DNA of 64,000 nt from Colias croceus (lineage: Eukaryota > Arthropoda > Insecta > Lepidoptera > Pieridae). The notes under the pieces were generated by a model. The model did not search any database. It had not been told where the DNA came from and was given only the letters and a program-made list of their open reading frames with translations. Both the position numbers and the translations under genes were made by a program. Of this stretch, positions 29,495 through 39,921 are shown one piece after another; the stretch's first letter is position 1; each line of letters begins with the position of its first letter. The stretch is taken from NCBI RefSeq assembly GCF_905220415.1, contig NC_059553.1:9324501-9388500 (forward strand), written 5' to 3'.

Positions 29495-30137
29495 TGTATG
29501 TTATAAAGTAAATAATGTGGTTATAAAAAATTGTTTCAATAAGGGTTGTTTTACATTGAAATGTTGTTTAATGGAATTTTAATGAAAAAAACTCACTTGT
29601 TTATTTTTCAGCTCATATTTTACGTAATTGAATAATCTGCAGTTTTTACAAACTGGTCTATATTTCGTCGAATCGCCATTCACAAAGTAGTAATAATTGG
29701 CGAAGTATTTTTTTTTTTATATTTTTTTGTAACCTTTGATATTTTGTGTAATCTTTAATTAGTAACGCAATAACTAATTGATTGACAACCCTTTAAAAAC
29801 CCAATGAAAGTTGAAACTTTAATGCCATTTTCTGTGAGGAATGTCACACAATAAACTGCCGCAAAAAATACGGGGTGGCTTCCGAAAATTCGCAACTAAA
29901 ATGTCGGACTGTCGAATATATTTTTTCGCAAAAATCTCCGGACGAATCGTCATGAAACTGTGGAAATGCGGCTTTTATTGTCGCAAAAACCAATACCGTT
30001 AAGGATCTGTGGAGCGTACAGAAATTGTACAACTCGATTTAACGCTCAGGGACCTGTACCTATGTATAATTGTATAACATAGACATGTTATGTGTTTTTC
30101 ATATCAAAGCAAGTAAATGTACACGTGGACAACCTAA
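29495..30137. other. Unassigned sequence with a CpG-bearing patch
   Basis: From about 29840 to 30040 the sequence is richer in CpG than its surroundings and holds a 62-codon minus frame with no recognised motif. It may be conserved non-coding sequence or an old insertion. Confidence 0.3.
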
Positions 30138-30316
30138 TCTATACTTATATTAGTTTGTTTGTTTGAACGCGCTTATCTCGGGAACTACTGGTCCTATTTG
30201 AAAAATTCTTTCGGTGTTAAATAGTCCATTCATCGAGGAAGCCCACAGGCTATATATCATCTCGCTAAGACCAACAGGAGCGGAGCACTGCGGGTAAAAC
30301 CGCGGAGCTCAGCTAG
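30138..30316 (+). mobile_element. Helitron-like element, family A, internal deletion
   Basis: TCTATACTTATATTAGTTTG lacks the usual aagctgaagag segment. It ends GGAGCTCAGCTAG and is followed immediately by another Helitron-like copy. Confidence 0.8.
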
Positions 30317-30489
30317 TAATATTATAAATGCGAAAGTTTGCCAGGATGGATGTTTGATGTTTGTTACTCTTTCACGCACATACGCACGAATAATACATAT
30401 AGGTAGCTGTCACCCAGAACAACACATAAGTTAGTTTTTATCCAGGATTTTTCTTTAAAACGCTGGCGAAGTCGCGGTCGTAAATCTAG
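30317..30489 (+). mobile_element. Helitron-like element joined to the previous copy
   Basis: It starts TAATATTATAAATGCGAAAG directly after the CTAG of the previous element and ends GGTCGTAAATCTAG. The start is close to families B and E. Confidence 0.6.
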
Positions 30490-30797
30490 CTGCGAGCAAC
30501 ATAACACATAATATTTTACAGTAATAATACTTATCGATCGACTTTTTTTAAATAATAAATTGTGGAACGAATGATCCAATGAATCATGTAACCCTTTCAC
30601 ATTGTAATGTATTTTTTATCGCCATTTATATGACTTCATGATCCTGTTTATTTAATACATTTGATTCCAATTGATATCATGTCATTTGTTTTATGTTGAG
30701 CAAAGCAATACGAAGAGATATCCAAATTCGATTCAAAAAACTTGTATTCGAAAATGTCGAGTATTCAATTTTGAAAAATAGATATTATATGTATTAA
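30490..30797. other. Unassigned AT-rich sequence
   Basis: No gene or repeat border is recognised. Confidence 0.4.
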
Positions 30798-31031
30798 CTA
30801 GTAGCTTTCCGCCCGCGGCATAACCCGCGTATTAAAGGAAACCCGCATAGTTCCCGTTTCCGTGGGATTGCCGGGATAAAACCTATCCTATGTGTTAATC
30901 CAAGTTACTGTGTAAATGTGTGCTATATTTGTATGTGTGCTAAATTTCATTATAATCGGCTCAGTAGTTTATGCGTGAAAACCATACATACATACATAGT
31001 ACAAACCTACTCTTTGTAATATTAGTATAGA
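30798..31031 (-). mobile_element. Helitron-like element, family B
   Basis: Plus-strand CTAGTAGCTTTCCGCCCGCG to TAATATTAGTATAGA. It has a CATA tandem and the gttcccgtttccgtgggatt module. Confidence 0.78.
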
Positions 31032-31251
31032 TGTAGCTTGTTTTTATACATGAATGCTTTTCCCACAAATTTGTTCCATCAAACACAAAAGCCAATATGT
31101 CCGAACATAAAATTTAATGACCTTGTATTAAACAGTCATAAAGATAGCCACTGTTATTACTAACCTGAAATATTTAGAGCCTCGAATCACGCGTCAGACC
31201 ATAGAGTGTCATAATATTATAATGGACAGTTCATTGCGATTTTCAACAAAA

Positions 31252-31445
31252 TCTTTACTAATATTATAAAGCTGAAGAGTTTGTTTGTTCGTTTGTTTGA
31301 ATGCGCTAATCTCAGGAACTACTGGTCCGATTTGAAAAATTCTTTCAGCGTAAGATTGCCCATTTTTTCGAGGAAGGATTATATATCATCACGCTAAGAT
31401 CAACAGGAGCGGAGCAAAGCGGGTGAAACCGCGGGGCGCAGCTAA
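31252..31445 (+). mobile_element. Helitron-like element, family A
   Basis: A precedes TCTTTACTAATATTATAAAG and the end is GGGGCGCAGCTAA before T. The open frame on the opposite strand here is a by-product. Confidence 0.8.
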
Positions 31446-31785
31446 TGAAAGATACAGGGCGAATGACAATTTGTTTATGTACGATGGAGATAATAAATAA
31501 TCGTGGTTGTGTTGTAGGTATCAGAGCTTTGAATTTAATTTGCTTTTTATGTTTTATGGGTAAGGGTATAAGAGTTATGGCAAAGCGGTTATGAGTTGAG
31601 AATGCAAGTTTAACAGATGATACTTTGTTATATTTGTTGTTAAAGCCCAAATTAATGAAGGAATAGAACGTTATGAAACCGGAACAATATCATTGGATAA
31701 TAAGTTTAATTATTATCACTATAAATTCGTTCACATCTGATTCAATGAATTAGGAAATTAATGAATTAATCATCACAAGATAATT
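31446..31785. other. Unassigned AT-rich sequence
   Basis: No gene or repeat border is recognised. Confidence 0.4.
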
Positions 31786-31858
31786 ATTTATAGAATCGAA
31801 CCTACGATCTCCTCAACACGTACACTTTACTAACCACTCTCCACCAAGGAGGCGCTCT
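31786..31858 (-). repeat. tRNA-like SINE head remnant
   Basis: On the minus strand GCGCCTCCTTGGTGGAGAG is followed 30 nt later by GTAGGTTCGATTCTA. These fit A-box-like and B-box-like elements of a SINE head similar to that at 34186-34459. The acceptor stem does not pair, so it is not a tRNA gene. Confidence 0.45.
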
Positions 31859-32358
31859 ATTAAAAACTTATAATATATGAAATATCTATATAGTTGAATG
31901 ACATCCAAAATCTCATTGAAATTCAAAAAAAGAAAATATTATTCCAATTTCAAACGGGCGTTATTAGAAAAGTTTACTGCGAACTGTTATGAATCAGGGT
32001 TGCCACAAACAAGAAGATAAATTGAGCTTTTTTTAAATAGGGTCACACTCGAGTTTGTAATTTATTCAATATTCAAAATTCATGACCGTGGCTGGGGTAG
32101 ACTTTCAGTTGGACTCTAGAGGTTTGAGTTTTCATATTAGGTAGTGTAAAAGTATAATAGTATGAAATCATATCTATCAATTTTGCATTTTGTAACAGAC
32201 TATACTTATTTAATTTGTTTACATGTAAGTTAAATTCACTTTTCAGTGAATTAATAAAAAAAATCATATATATATCTTAAATTATTTTAATTAAAAAGTA
32301 AAATTACAATATACGTGTTATTATACAACTCACTGATACTTTTTACTTTACACTTATT
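31859..32358. other. Unassigned AT-rich sequence
   Basis: No gene or repeat border is recognised. Confidence 0.4.
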
Positions 32359-32664
32359 CGCCATCGCAAATGCCTTCGCAAATGCCTTCGCAAATGCCTT
32401 CGCGAATGCCTTCGCCAATGCCTTCTCGAATGCCATCGCAAATGTCTTCGCGAATGCCTTCGCGAGTGCCTTTGCGAATGCTATCGCGAATGCTTTCGCG
32501 AGTGCCTTCGCGAATGCCTTCGCGAATGCCTTCGCAAATGCCTTCGCAAATGCCTTCGCAAATGCCTTCGCGAGTGCCTTCGCGAATGCCTTCGCGAATG
32601 CCTTCGCAAATGCCTTCGCGAGTGCCTTCGCGGATGCCTTCGCGAATGCCTTCGGAAATGCCGG
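32359..32664. repeat. 12-bp minisatellite, about 25 units
   Basis: The unit is close to TTCGCRAATGCC and is repeated head to tail with point variants. Because 12 is a multiple of three and no unit contains a stop, several frames stay open over the array (Ala-Lys-Ala-Phe, Pro-Ser-Gln-Met and Asn-Ala-Phe-Ala repeats). Many units hold the palindrome TTCGCGAA. It is GC-rich and CpG-rich inside AT-rich DNA. Confidence 0.95.
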
Positions 32665-33094
32665 CGGTACAGCCGCCGACATTAATTGAAGACCTGGATA
32701 TAACTTTGGGTACATACCTACTTGGTACATACAGTTGCTAGTAACATATTATTTTTTATTGTTGCCCCACCTTGAGCCCATGGCTAGCTACGCCCATGGG
32801 TTTATCTACACTTTCTAAAGCTTACTTTTAACAAAGTTGTTTGTGTATTTATTTTAACAAAGTTACAACCCTAAAAACATCCAATACTTTCACAGATTCG
32901 ATTCAATTTTCGTGTAAACACTGCTTCGTGGAAATCATACATTAAGTTATTTATTTGTAACGACTTTGTGATTTAATATTTAAAGGGACCTTGTCCCTTA
33001 CAAGTTCCATGTTATTTATTTATGTTAGCAATAGTGTATGTATGAGAATCATCCTCGACAATATTGAATTTTTGATGATAATACCTTATAATAT
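32665..33094. other. Unassigned sequence
   Basis: An inverted word pair, GAGCCCATGG and CCCATGGGTTT, lies near 32775-32800. Nothing else is recognised. Confidence 0.35.
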
Positions 33095-33345
33095 GTAAGA
33101 TACACAGGACAGTTCTTTGGTATATTATGATATATTATGTATATAGATATAAGTTACATTTTATGTAATATCGACATGATTTTATAACAGCAACTATGGA
33201 GTTTCTTGCCGGTTCTTCTCCATAGATCACTGCTTTCCGAATCGGTGGTAAATGTTAAAATAATTATGTAATGACGCTTCGAAAGTGCTACTAAATAGTA
33301 ATCTAATTGAATAAATGAATGTTTGAGTTTGAGTTTGAATTTGAT
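33095..33345 (+). mobile_element. LINE 3' end fragment, same family as 7414-12060
   Basis: It matches the 3' UTR of the two-ORF LINE over about 250 bp (gacagttctttggtatatta, gagtttcttgccggttcttc, gactttcgaat-like word) and ends in TTTGAG repeats. Confidence 0.85.
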
Positions 33346-33903
33346 AGAAAAAGATAAAAAAATGGCTTATTATCAATATAGGTAATATGATTTCTAAACA
33401 ACACTAGTTATTGGAAGACAAAAAAGTAGTTGAAATTGAATTGTCAATAATTTATGATTAATCTATTACTATTCGTTTGGTTTATTTGGTATTACTGTTT
33501 GGTTTGTAGTTATAATTTGTATCTTGTATAATTTAGACATTCATAAATGTAGCTTAAAGTTTCATGATATTTTAATTAATTTTAGGTAAATAAATCGCTT
33601 TAAATTAGAAAAACGTGTTTAATTTTCACTAAAAATGCATAAAACTAAACACAAGTGCTATAATAATTTCCAACACAAAACCTTCAGAATAAACCATTAA
33701 ATTATACTGTTTCCATTCACTTAATCAAAACACATTGTCTCTGAACAGTATAAACAAACTAAATTGGAGTTAAGGCTAATATTATGCATAGCAGATAAAT
33801 TTATAGTTGGTAATTTCCCGAACAATATGCATGAAACTACATTATTATTAATTCTAATTATTGAACGTGAATCGTGCAAAGTATGGTAATTTACAGCTGT
33901 TAA
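33346..33903. other. Unassigned AT-rich sequence
   Basis: No gene is recognised. A 30-bp Helitron-like end (ctagtattctaccgcagctt) sits just after it at 33905. Confidence 0.4.
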
Positions 33904-33939
33904 ACTAGTATTCTACCGCAGCTTCGCTCTTATTTTATA

Positions 33940-34176
33940 CTAGCTTTCCAACCGCAGCTTCGCCCGCACAGTCAAAGAAAAACCCGCATAGTTCCCGTTC
34001 CCGTGGGATTTCCGGGAATGCGTCATTTTCCCGGGATAAAAAGTAGCCTTTGTCCTATCTCGGGTATCAAAATATCTCCATACCAAATTTCATGAAAATT
34101 GGTTCAGTAGTATAGGCGTGATTGAGTAACAGACTGACAGACAGAGTCACTTTCGCATTTATAATATTAGTATGGA
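33940..34176 (-). mobile_element. Helitron-like element, family E
   Basis: Plus-strand CTAGCTTTCCAACCGCAGCT to AATATTAGTATGGA. A short internal duplication around 34012-34032 (tttccgggaatgcgtcattt) is absent from other copies. Confidence 0.82.
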
Positions 34177-34185
34177 TTATCTGTG

Positions 34186-34459
34186 TGAGATACAGATAGA
34201 TACAGATACCTCTCTGACCTGTCTCACCTGTGTGAGATCTGTGACCGCCTCCTTGGTACAGTGGTTGACGCGTGAGCGTAGAACCGAGGGGTCCTGGGTT
34301 CGATTCCCGGTGGAGACGACGAAAAAAAAAATGTCTCGGTCTGGTAGGGCACAGAAGGCTGATCACCTACTTGTCCCTAAAGAAAAATCGATCAGTGAAA
34401 CAGATGTATGCATAATGCATCTGCCCCTTACCCCACTACGGGGACATGGGACTTCACAC
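34186..34459 (+). mobile_element. tRNA-derived SINE with 14-bp target duplication
   Basis: ATGGATTATCTGTG flanks both sides (34172-34185 and 34460-34473). The head has TCCTTGGTACAGTGGTTGAC (A-box region) and TGGGTTCGATTCCCGG (B box), then an A-run, and a body with CCCCTTACCCCACTACGGGG. It inserted at the junction between a family E and a family A Helitron-like element. Confidence 0.85.
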
Positions 34460-34467
34460 ATGGATTA

Positions 34468-34585
34468 TCTGTGACGCGCGGTTTTACCCGCATTGCTCCG
34501 CTCCTGTTGGTCTTAGCTTAGCGTGATGATACATACCTAATTACATAGCCTATAAGCCTTCCTCGATAAATGGACTATCTAACAC
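34468..34585 (-). mobile_element. Helitron-like element, family A, 5'-truncated
   Basis: It begins CTGTGACGCGCGGTTTTACC and stops after ATGGACTATCTAACACCG. The remaining half is absent. Confidence 0.7.
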
Positions 34586-35295
34586 CGGACCGGGGAGGTC
34601 CGCTTGTTGTTTATAAAATGCGTCGAGGGAAAAATATGAAAAAATAATATTTTTCTATTTACGTTTTATTGTTTGCTTCATTTTATTTGCGATGTGTAAA
34701 CGTTTCGTTTGATATTGTTTGAAAAAATATTTTATTTTTGATATAACGTGAAAATCTGTATTGGGTATGAATAACCTAGTCAGAGGCAACGAATGTTATA
34801 TTTTACAAATGATGCAATGATTTAAATGAATTGTAAGGATTCTGAAATTTAAAGCTGCGATTAACAATTTTTGGTAGGTTTCGTGTGGTTTTGTGCCACT
34901 CAATAAACTTAACGAATTTCGTAAGACAAGGTTATAATTTAGATGAAATTCAACTATAATATTATAATGTGGTGAAAGGTTTGTAGCAACTTTATAAATT
35001 TTTAATTAATTAATATTTCTTGATAAATGACTGCTTTTTTACATTAAAACCCACGAAAATGTAAAATACTCTATTACTAAAATGCATTGAAGCCTTCCTT
35101 CAACTGTGTTTTAATTAGACAGAGAATACTGTCGCTTTCTCTGCCAGCTCATTATTTCATAACTGTTTATTTTATATTTTGTTTCAATAGCGCTATTTAT
35201 TTTAAATATTTAATTCATACATAAAATAATGTTCTAAATAAACTATTTGTATAGTGAAAAGAGTAAAGTGAGCTAGACTATATTCTATAAGTCCC
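34586..35295. other. Unassigned AT-rich sequence
   Basis: No gene or repeat border is recognised. Confidence 0.4.
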
Positions 35296-35314
35296 TGACC
35301 TTGACCCAGGGTCA
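35296..35314. promoter_or_regulatory. Cluster of nuclear-receptor half-sites
   Basis: TGACCTTGACCCAGGGTCA reads as GGGTCA and AGGTCA directly adjacent on the minus strand and GGGTCA on the plus strand. TCAAGGTCA within it is the FTZ-F1/ERR-type monomer site. No gene is visible nearby, so the role is inferred. Confidence 0.4.
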
Positions 35315-35542
35315 CTTATTCAGGAGTGCATTATACGCAGCTTTTGAGCGAGCTTCTATGAAAAGAAGCACCTAAGCATTGTGTTTGAAATAAAAAGCAG
35401 TTTACTTTTTTATCAACACATATAGCGTAAACTAGACTATTTTATTATTTAAAAGATAGTATAAAGTTTCGTTTGTGTGTTTGATTGGACGCGTTAATCT
35501 CAGGAAATGTTAGAATTGAAAAAATGGAAAAAAAGATGGTGT

Positions 35543-35672
35543 GCGTGTGTGAACACTCGCGTGTCAGTGAAACTTCTTTGGCAAGATTTAAAGATTTCAA
35601 AATCGTCACTTCACTCCATGACGTGACCTTGAAATTTTACTTTCAACGCGCATAAAGAAATTTCACCTCAAT
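35543..35672 (+). mobile_element. MITE-like element, GAAGTGAAACTTCTTT family, copy 3
   Basis: GTGAAACTTCTTTGGCAAGA at the left and CATAAAGAAATTTCACCTC at the right. The middle lacks the cggtattgccatgacg segment. Confidence 0.7.
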
Positions 35673-35674
35673 AA

Positions 35675-35800
35675 TATTCAAATTCAAATTCAAATTATAT
35701 TTATTTACAAATTACAAATTATAGATGTTTTAATTAGGTACTATATTATTAGGCATAATATGATACATTTAAATCTACAGTGGGTATCAAACTATCGATC
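35675..35800 (-). repeat. LINE 3' tail with TTTGAA repeats
   Basis: ATTCAAATTCAAATTCAAAT on the plus strand followed by tatatttatttac is the reverse of a CR1-type 3' end. The rest is too diverged to class. Confidence 0.45.
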
Positions 35801-36111
35801 CAAAATTAAACGCTCCTAATCATTCTGCCAAGTTTAAGCTTTATTAACAAAACTTAATAACCACATTATTGAAGTAAATTCAAAAATTTTAATTAAATTT
35901 AGATTGAGTTTGGTATCGCTACACGCATTTCAAAACTTATTTTTCATCAATCGAAATAATGATAATTATTTGGTACTTACTTATTTTTAAAAATATTAAA
36001 ATTCTCGGAATATTTTTCGCGTAAATACATAATACTTTTAAAGTATTTTGAATAATTTGTTTTTTACGCTTTGAAAAGTGCATTATTTTTCACGTAAAAT
36101 TGTTATTAAAT
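35801..36111. other. Unassigned AT-rich sequence
   Basis: No gene or repeat border is recognised. Confidence 0.4.
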
Positions 36112-36240
36112 TCAAATCAAATCAAATCAAATCATTTATTTGCAATCAAACATGGTTACAACACAACAGACAACTTACATAATATAATAACAGCTATAAT
36201 ATGTGGTACATTTATTGTGACATTTTGATCAATGAACAAT
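36112..36240 (-). repeat. LINE 3' tail with TTTGAT repeats
   Basis: Four CAAAT units (plus strand) precede catttatttgcaatcaaaca; the minus strand reads as a 3' UTR ending in TTTGAT repeats. Confidence 0.55.
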
Positions 36241-36428
36241 TAATTATATTTTAGGAGTTTTGATATGTTTTTGTTACGAATTTGAATATTATATTAATGG
36301 GAACACAATATTATGTCCTGAAATAAAACAATTTATTTATTTATTTAACAGATTATTAATCTTTGTTTATTTTAACTCAAATTGAAGTTATACAAATTTT
36401 AAAACAAGATTTTTATATTTATTAATTA

Positions 36429-36615
36429 CTAGCGTTTCGCCCACAGCTTCGCTCGCGTAGTCAAAGGAAAACACGCATAATTCCCGTTCCCGTGCTTTTC
36501 CGGGATATAAAAACCTGTGTGATAATCTAATAATTTCATGACAATTGGTTGAGCAGTTTTGTGTGAAGTAGTTAAAACAAACATACAAACTTTCGAATTT
36601 ATAATATTAGTAGGA
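36429..36615 (-). mobile_element. Helitron-like element, family E
   Basis: Plus-strand CTAGCGTTTCGCCCACAGCT to ATAATATTAGTAGGA. Diverged, with small deletions. Confidence 0.75.
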
Positions 36616-38209
36616 TTATTTAATACGAATAAGAAACATTTATAATAATAGTAACTTGGATTATTTAATCCGAATAAGAAAATCTTTGCATTATAGAGCA
36701 AATACAACCTCTTATTACCGTTTCGAACTAAAAATATAATTTCAAAATTGTATTTTACTGTAGTCAAACATTTCCATTAATTTTACACTACTATCTATTT
36801 ATGTTCACATGATATTCGCACTTGATACACTGCAATAAAGTCCATTATTCCTCAACAAATAAATGTAATAGAGGAAACTCAACACCTCGACGTTGGAAAG
36901 GAAACGTAACGTTCATTTACGAGTATGCACGTTAACATTACGTGGTGAGAATTATTAGTAGCTGTTTGTTTGTTGTTTTATATGTATATTTCAACCCTTA
37001 TATCTTTACTTTTTTTATCTTTATATAAGAGCATCATCTTTTTATAACGTACCTAGTTGTGACGTAGTTTTAAAAGACCAATAGGTATTTAATCATTTCC
37101 TTGGTTATTTCCTTTATGTGCAAATAATATATTCCTAGGTAGGTACATACCTACAAAACACGATTATTTTGATGATTGTATGTATGTACAATGTACATGA
37201 ATGAAAACGTTTTATGTTATCACTTTTCAAATGTTATGATAAAAATTACTAAACTTAGTACCAAAATACTAGTGAAAAATACCACTGTTCTTATGTTTAA
37301 AACCTGGAAGAAAAACATATTTCAAGGACACTAGTCGAGTTAAATTTACTGAAAATTAAAAAAGAAGAAATCAAACAAGCAAACACATTCTACAAATAAC
37401 GTATCCTAAATAAATATCTTAAAATATTAAAGCGTCCAATAAATTTCTCTCCATTGTCTTATTCGGAGGGCTTAATCAATAGTAAATCAATGTTAGTCTA
37501 TAAATCTTTTGAATAATTAACGGACCTCCATTAACAGAAAGAATTAAGGCCAGGTGTTCTCAGTGATTTGGCCAAGTTTCCCGCCTTTAAGGTCATTAAG
37601 TCATTCATTAATTTTTTTGTGTTGATTGAATAAGTCAGGGTTAGGACGTTACAAAAATAATTGTTACGGTTCAATAGTCTTTGGGATTATAAAAGATAAT
37701 AAAAATTCTACATTATTGTAATTATGTGCTAATAATAATGAACAGTTTATGTGCTCAAAATATATAATAGGTACTATCTTCTACTAGTTTACTTTTAAAC
37801 AAACAAAGAGTAAATATTAGGTTTAATTTTTCTGTAAAAAATAGTTATAATATCTAGAGACTAAATTCTACATTAATATACACTGGCCTACCTATTACCA
37901 TAATAGTGTATAATATACTGTATGTGCTGTAAATGTACCTGTTTCTAATCTGTAAGACCAACATTATTTCCATCAAATTTTGCTTTTTATATCAAACCTT
38001 TAATTAAAACCAGTACGTACTACCTACACATACTAAAATACACTATTATTAATGCCAAACATTCATCATGCATGTTTAGTTAATTTCCTAGTAAACCGCA
38101 CGTTGAAATTTCTAGGAACACAAATCGGATAATGTCACACATTTAGCAAAACCTGAATACATGAGCAGTGATAGCACAGTAATATGAAATTCAACAAACA
38201 AAAACTATA
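36616..38209. other. Long AT-rich stretch without supported features
   Basis: Only short AT-driven frames are present; no mobile-element borders are seen. Confidence 0.5.
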
Positions 38210-38395
38210 AATTTTTTTTAAGCTACTGCATAGCTTCTATCGCGGGCCTTGAGCGCAGGGACCGAATCGAGAAATTCCGTAACGAAAAAACCTCACGCTC
38301 CCCACTCCGACGGGCTCGGAGGTGTGGCTTGAAGGCATGCTATGTAATTAGCTTTACCACGGCAGTCCCCGAGTGCCACACGTCTTTTTTCAATT
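38210..38395 (-). mobile_element. GC-rich poly(A) repeat, unclassified
   Basis: On the minus strand it starts AAAAAAGACGTGTGGCACTC and continues through GGAGTGGGGAGCGTGAGG to an A-run at 38212-38220. The opening word resembles the outer ends of the repeats at 22650 and 60815. Retrotransposon or MITE origin is open. Confidence 0.5.
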
Positions 38396-38483
38396 TAAGT
38401 TTGTAACTATTAACCTACTAATTATTCACAAATCTAAAAAATCAATACACAAACTGTTGTTTACATTATAGGTATTTGTCGTC

Positions 38484-39061
38484 GTAAACTTTACGTAACA
38501 AGTCGTAAACTTTACGCTGCGGCAAGTTCCTTGAGACGTTTACGGCATTTCTTACCGATTTCTACCAAAATTACGTTAGCCAAATCCCTTCCCCTTCCAC
38601 TCCTTGACTACGCTGACGCCTGTACCACTGATCTTAGCGAAGAGCAATTGAATACACTTGAGCGTCTCCAAAATTTCTGCATTCGTTTTGTTTACGGATT
38701 ACGCAAATACGATCACGTTTCTCAGTTTCGCAAAAAACTCAAGTGGCTTCCTATTAGACATCGCCGGAATGCAAATGCATTGAAGTTGTTATATTCCATC
38801 CTCTTTAATCCCAATTCTCCTTCCTATCTTAAAAATCAATTTAAATTCTTAGATTCAGGTTCCTACACTCTTCGTTCCGCCGATAACCTTCTCCTTAGCT
38901 TTCCTTCTCACCATACTTCCTTCCTTGGTAACTCATTTGTTGTAACCGCTATCAGACTGTGGAATTCTCTGCCTGTGGATGTTAGACGAGCTTCCTCTAT
39001 AAAATCTTTTAAAACTCTTTTATATAAGCACCTCTCCAATTTAGCATATCCTTCTACTTAA
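38484..39061 (+). pseudogene. LINE ORF2 C-terminal domain (after the RT palm)
   Basis: Reading through the TTG at 38531, the frame extends upstream as RKLYAAASSLRRLRHF and then LPLPLLDYADACTTDLSEEQ, LERLQNFCIRFVYGLRKYDH and LWNSLPVDVRRASSIKSFKT. This is the thumb and C-terminal region that follows the reverse-transcriptase catalytic core in jockey-type LINEs. The endonuclease and the FADD/YADD core are missing, so the copy is inactive. The frame is intact to its TAA at 39059-39061, which suggests a fairly recent insertion. Confidence 0.85.
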
Positions 39062-39300
39062 TATTATGTATTTTATCCTTTCCTATTATTAATTTATATA
39101 TTTTATGTATTCTATCTTCTATAATTTATATTATTATTTTATTTATTATATCAGCCACCCGCGTAACATGTACGTTTCTTCTTTATCTCTTACCTTGGGC
39201 AGTCTGGAAGAGATCGCTAGTAAGCGATAAGGCCGCCTTATGTACCTACCTTTTGATGTACCTTTGTATAATTGTAAATATTACTTGGTGTGGTATATTA
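38484..39300 (+). mobile_element. 5'-truncated LINE (jockey-like, copy 3)
   Basis: An ORF2 C-terminal coding segment is followed by a 3' UTR with hairpin ATCGCT-agta-AGCGAT at 39213-39228 and GCCGCC. It is the best preserved of the three copies (also 440 and 3535). Just upstream, CGTAAACTTTACG occurs twice (38480-38515), probably a small duplication at the truncated 5' end. Confidence 0.85.
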
Positions 39301-39333
39301 AATTGATAAATTAAATAAATATTTGTGTAGCTA

Positions 39334-39474
39334 CTAGCTATCCGCCCCGGCTTCGCCGGTGGTACATATTTAAGTTTTCTCTCCATAAAAACTATCCTCG
39401 TACAACCACCAGAATTAACGAAGTGGGTTCAGTTGTTCTCGAGATTTGCGATTTAGCAATATAACATAGATTTT
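39334..39474 (-). mobile_element. Helitron-like element, family C
   Basis: Plus-strand CTAGCTATCCGCCCCGGCTT to AATATAACATAGATTT. Central sequence is shortened against 24249-24422. Confidence 0.72.
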
Positions 39475-39536
39475 CTTGCCTGACTGACAAAAATAAGGCT
39501 TATAAAATTACTTAAATTGTAGAGTTAGATATTTAG

Positions 39537-39741
39537 TGTAGCGGTGTGTAGGGAGATGAAATAAAGATTGCAGCCAATAGAAATAATATATTCGTCTAAG
39601 TTACACAAAAATATATTACTTTAATTTACAAACTACTAAACGTGGGTCGATGGCGCGAGTTGCGGGACAACTGGGGGCGACGCTATGTGAATGTGCGACG
39701 CGACCGAAAATCCTGCCGCCTGCGTCAGCACAACATCTACA
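39537..39741. mobile_element. Candidate solo LTR
   Basis: About 205 bp bounded by TGTAGCGGTGTG and AACATCTACA, so it has the TG...CA form with inverted TGTAG/CTACA ends. It combines an AATAAAG signal and AT-rich part with a CpG-rich part (cgacgctatgtgaatgtgcgacgcg). No clean target duplication and no internal gag-pol are seen. Orientation is unresolved. Confidence 0.4.
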
Positions 39742-39875
39742 GATAAATGATAATATATTACTACTCATAAATCTTCGAGTATATTACTAATGTAATATAT
39801 ACTCTAAGTCATAAATGTTTTAATCGAACATTATAATATCTAACAAACCTGCACATTTCACAAGTGTGGATTACA

Positions 39876-39921
39876 ACTGCAGCGACGCCTTTTAACTCTC
39901 GTTGAAAGGCGTCGCTGCAGT
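39876..39921. repeat. Perfect 17-bp GC-rich hairpin
   Basis: ACTGCAGCGACGCCTTT at 39876-39892 pairs exactly with 39905-39921 around a 12-nt loop. Confidence 0.85.

Noticed and set aside
32287..32741. Three overlapping repeat-rich open frames over the minisatellite
   Set aside because: A 12-bp repeat without stop codons opens several frames on both strands automatically; no signal supports translation.
34240..34320. tRNA gene
   Set aside because: A and B boxes are present, but the acceptor and anticodon stems do not fold into a tRNA; a SINE body and target duplications surround it.
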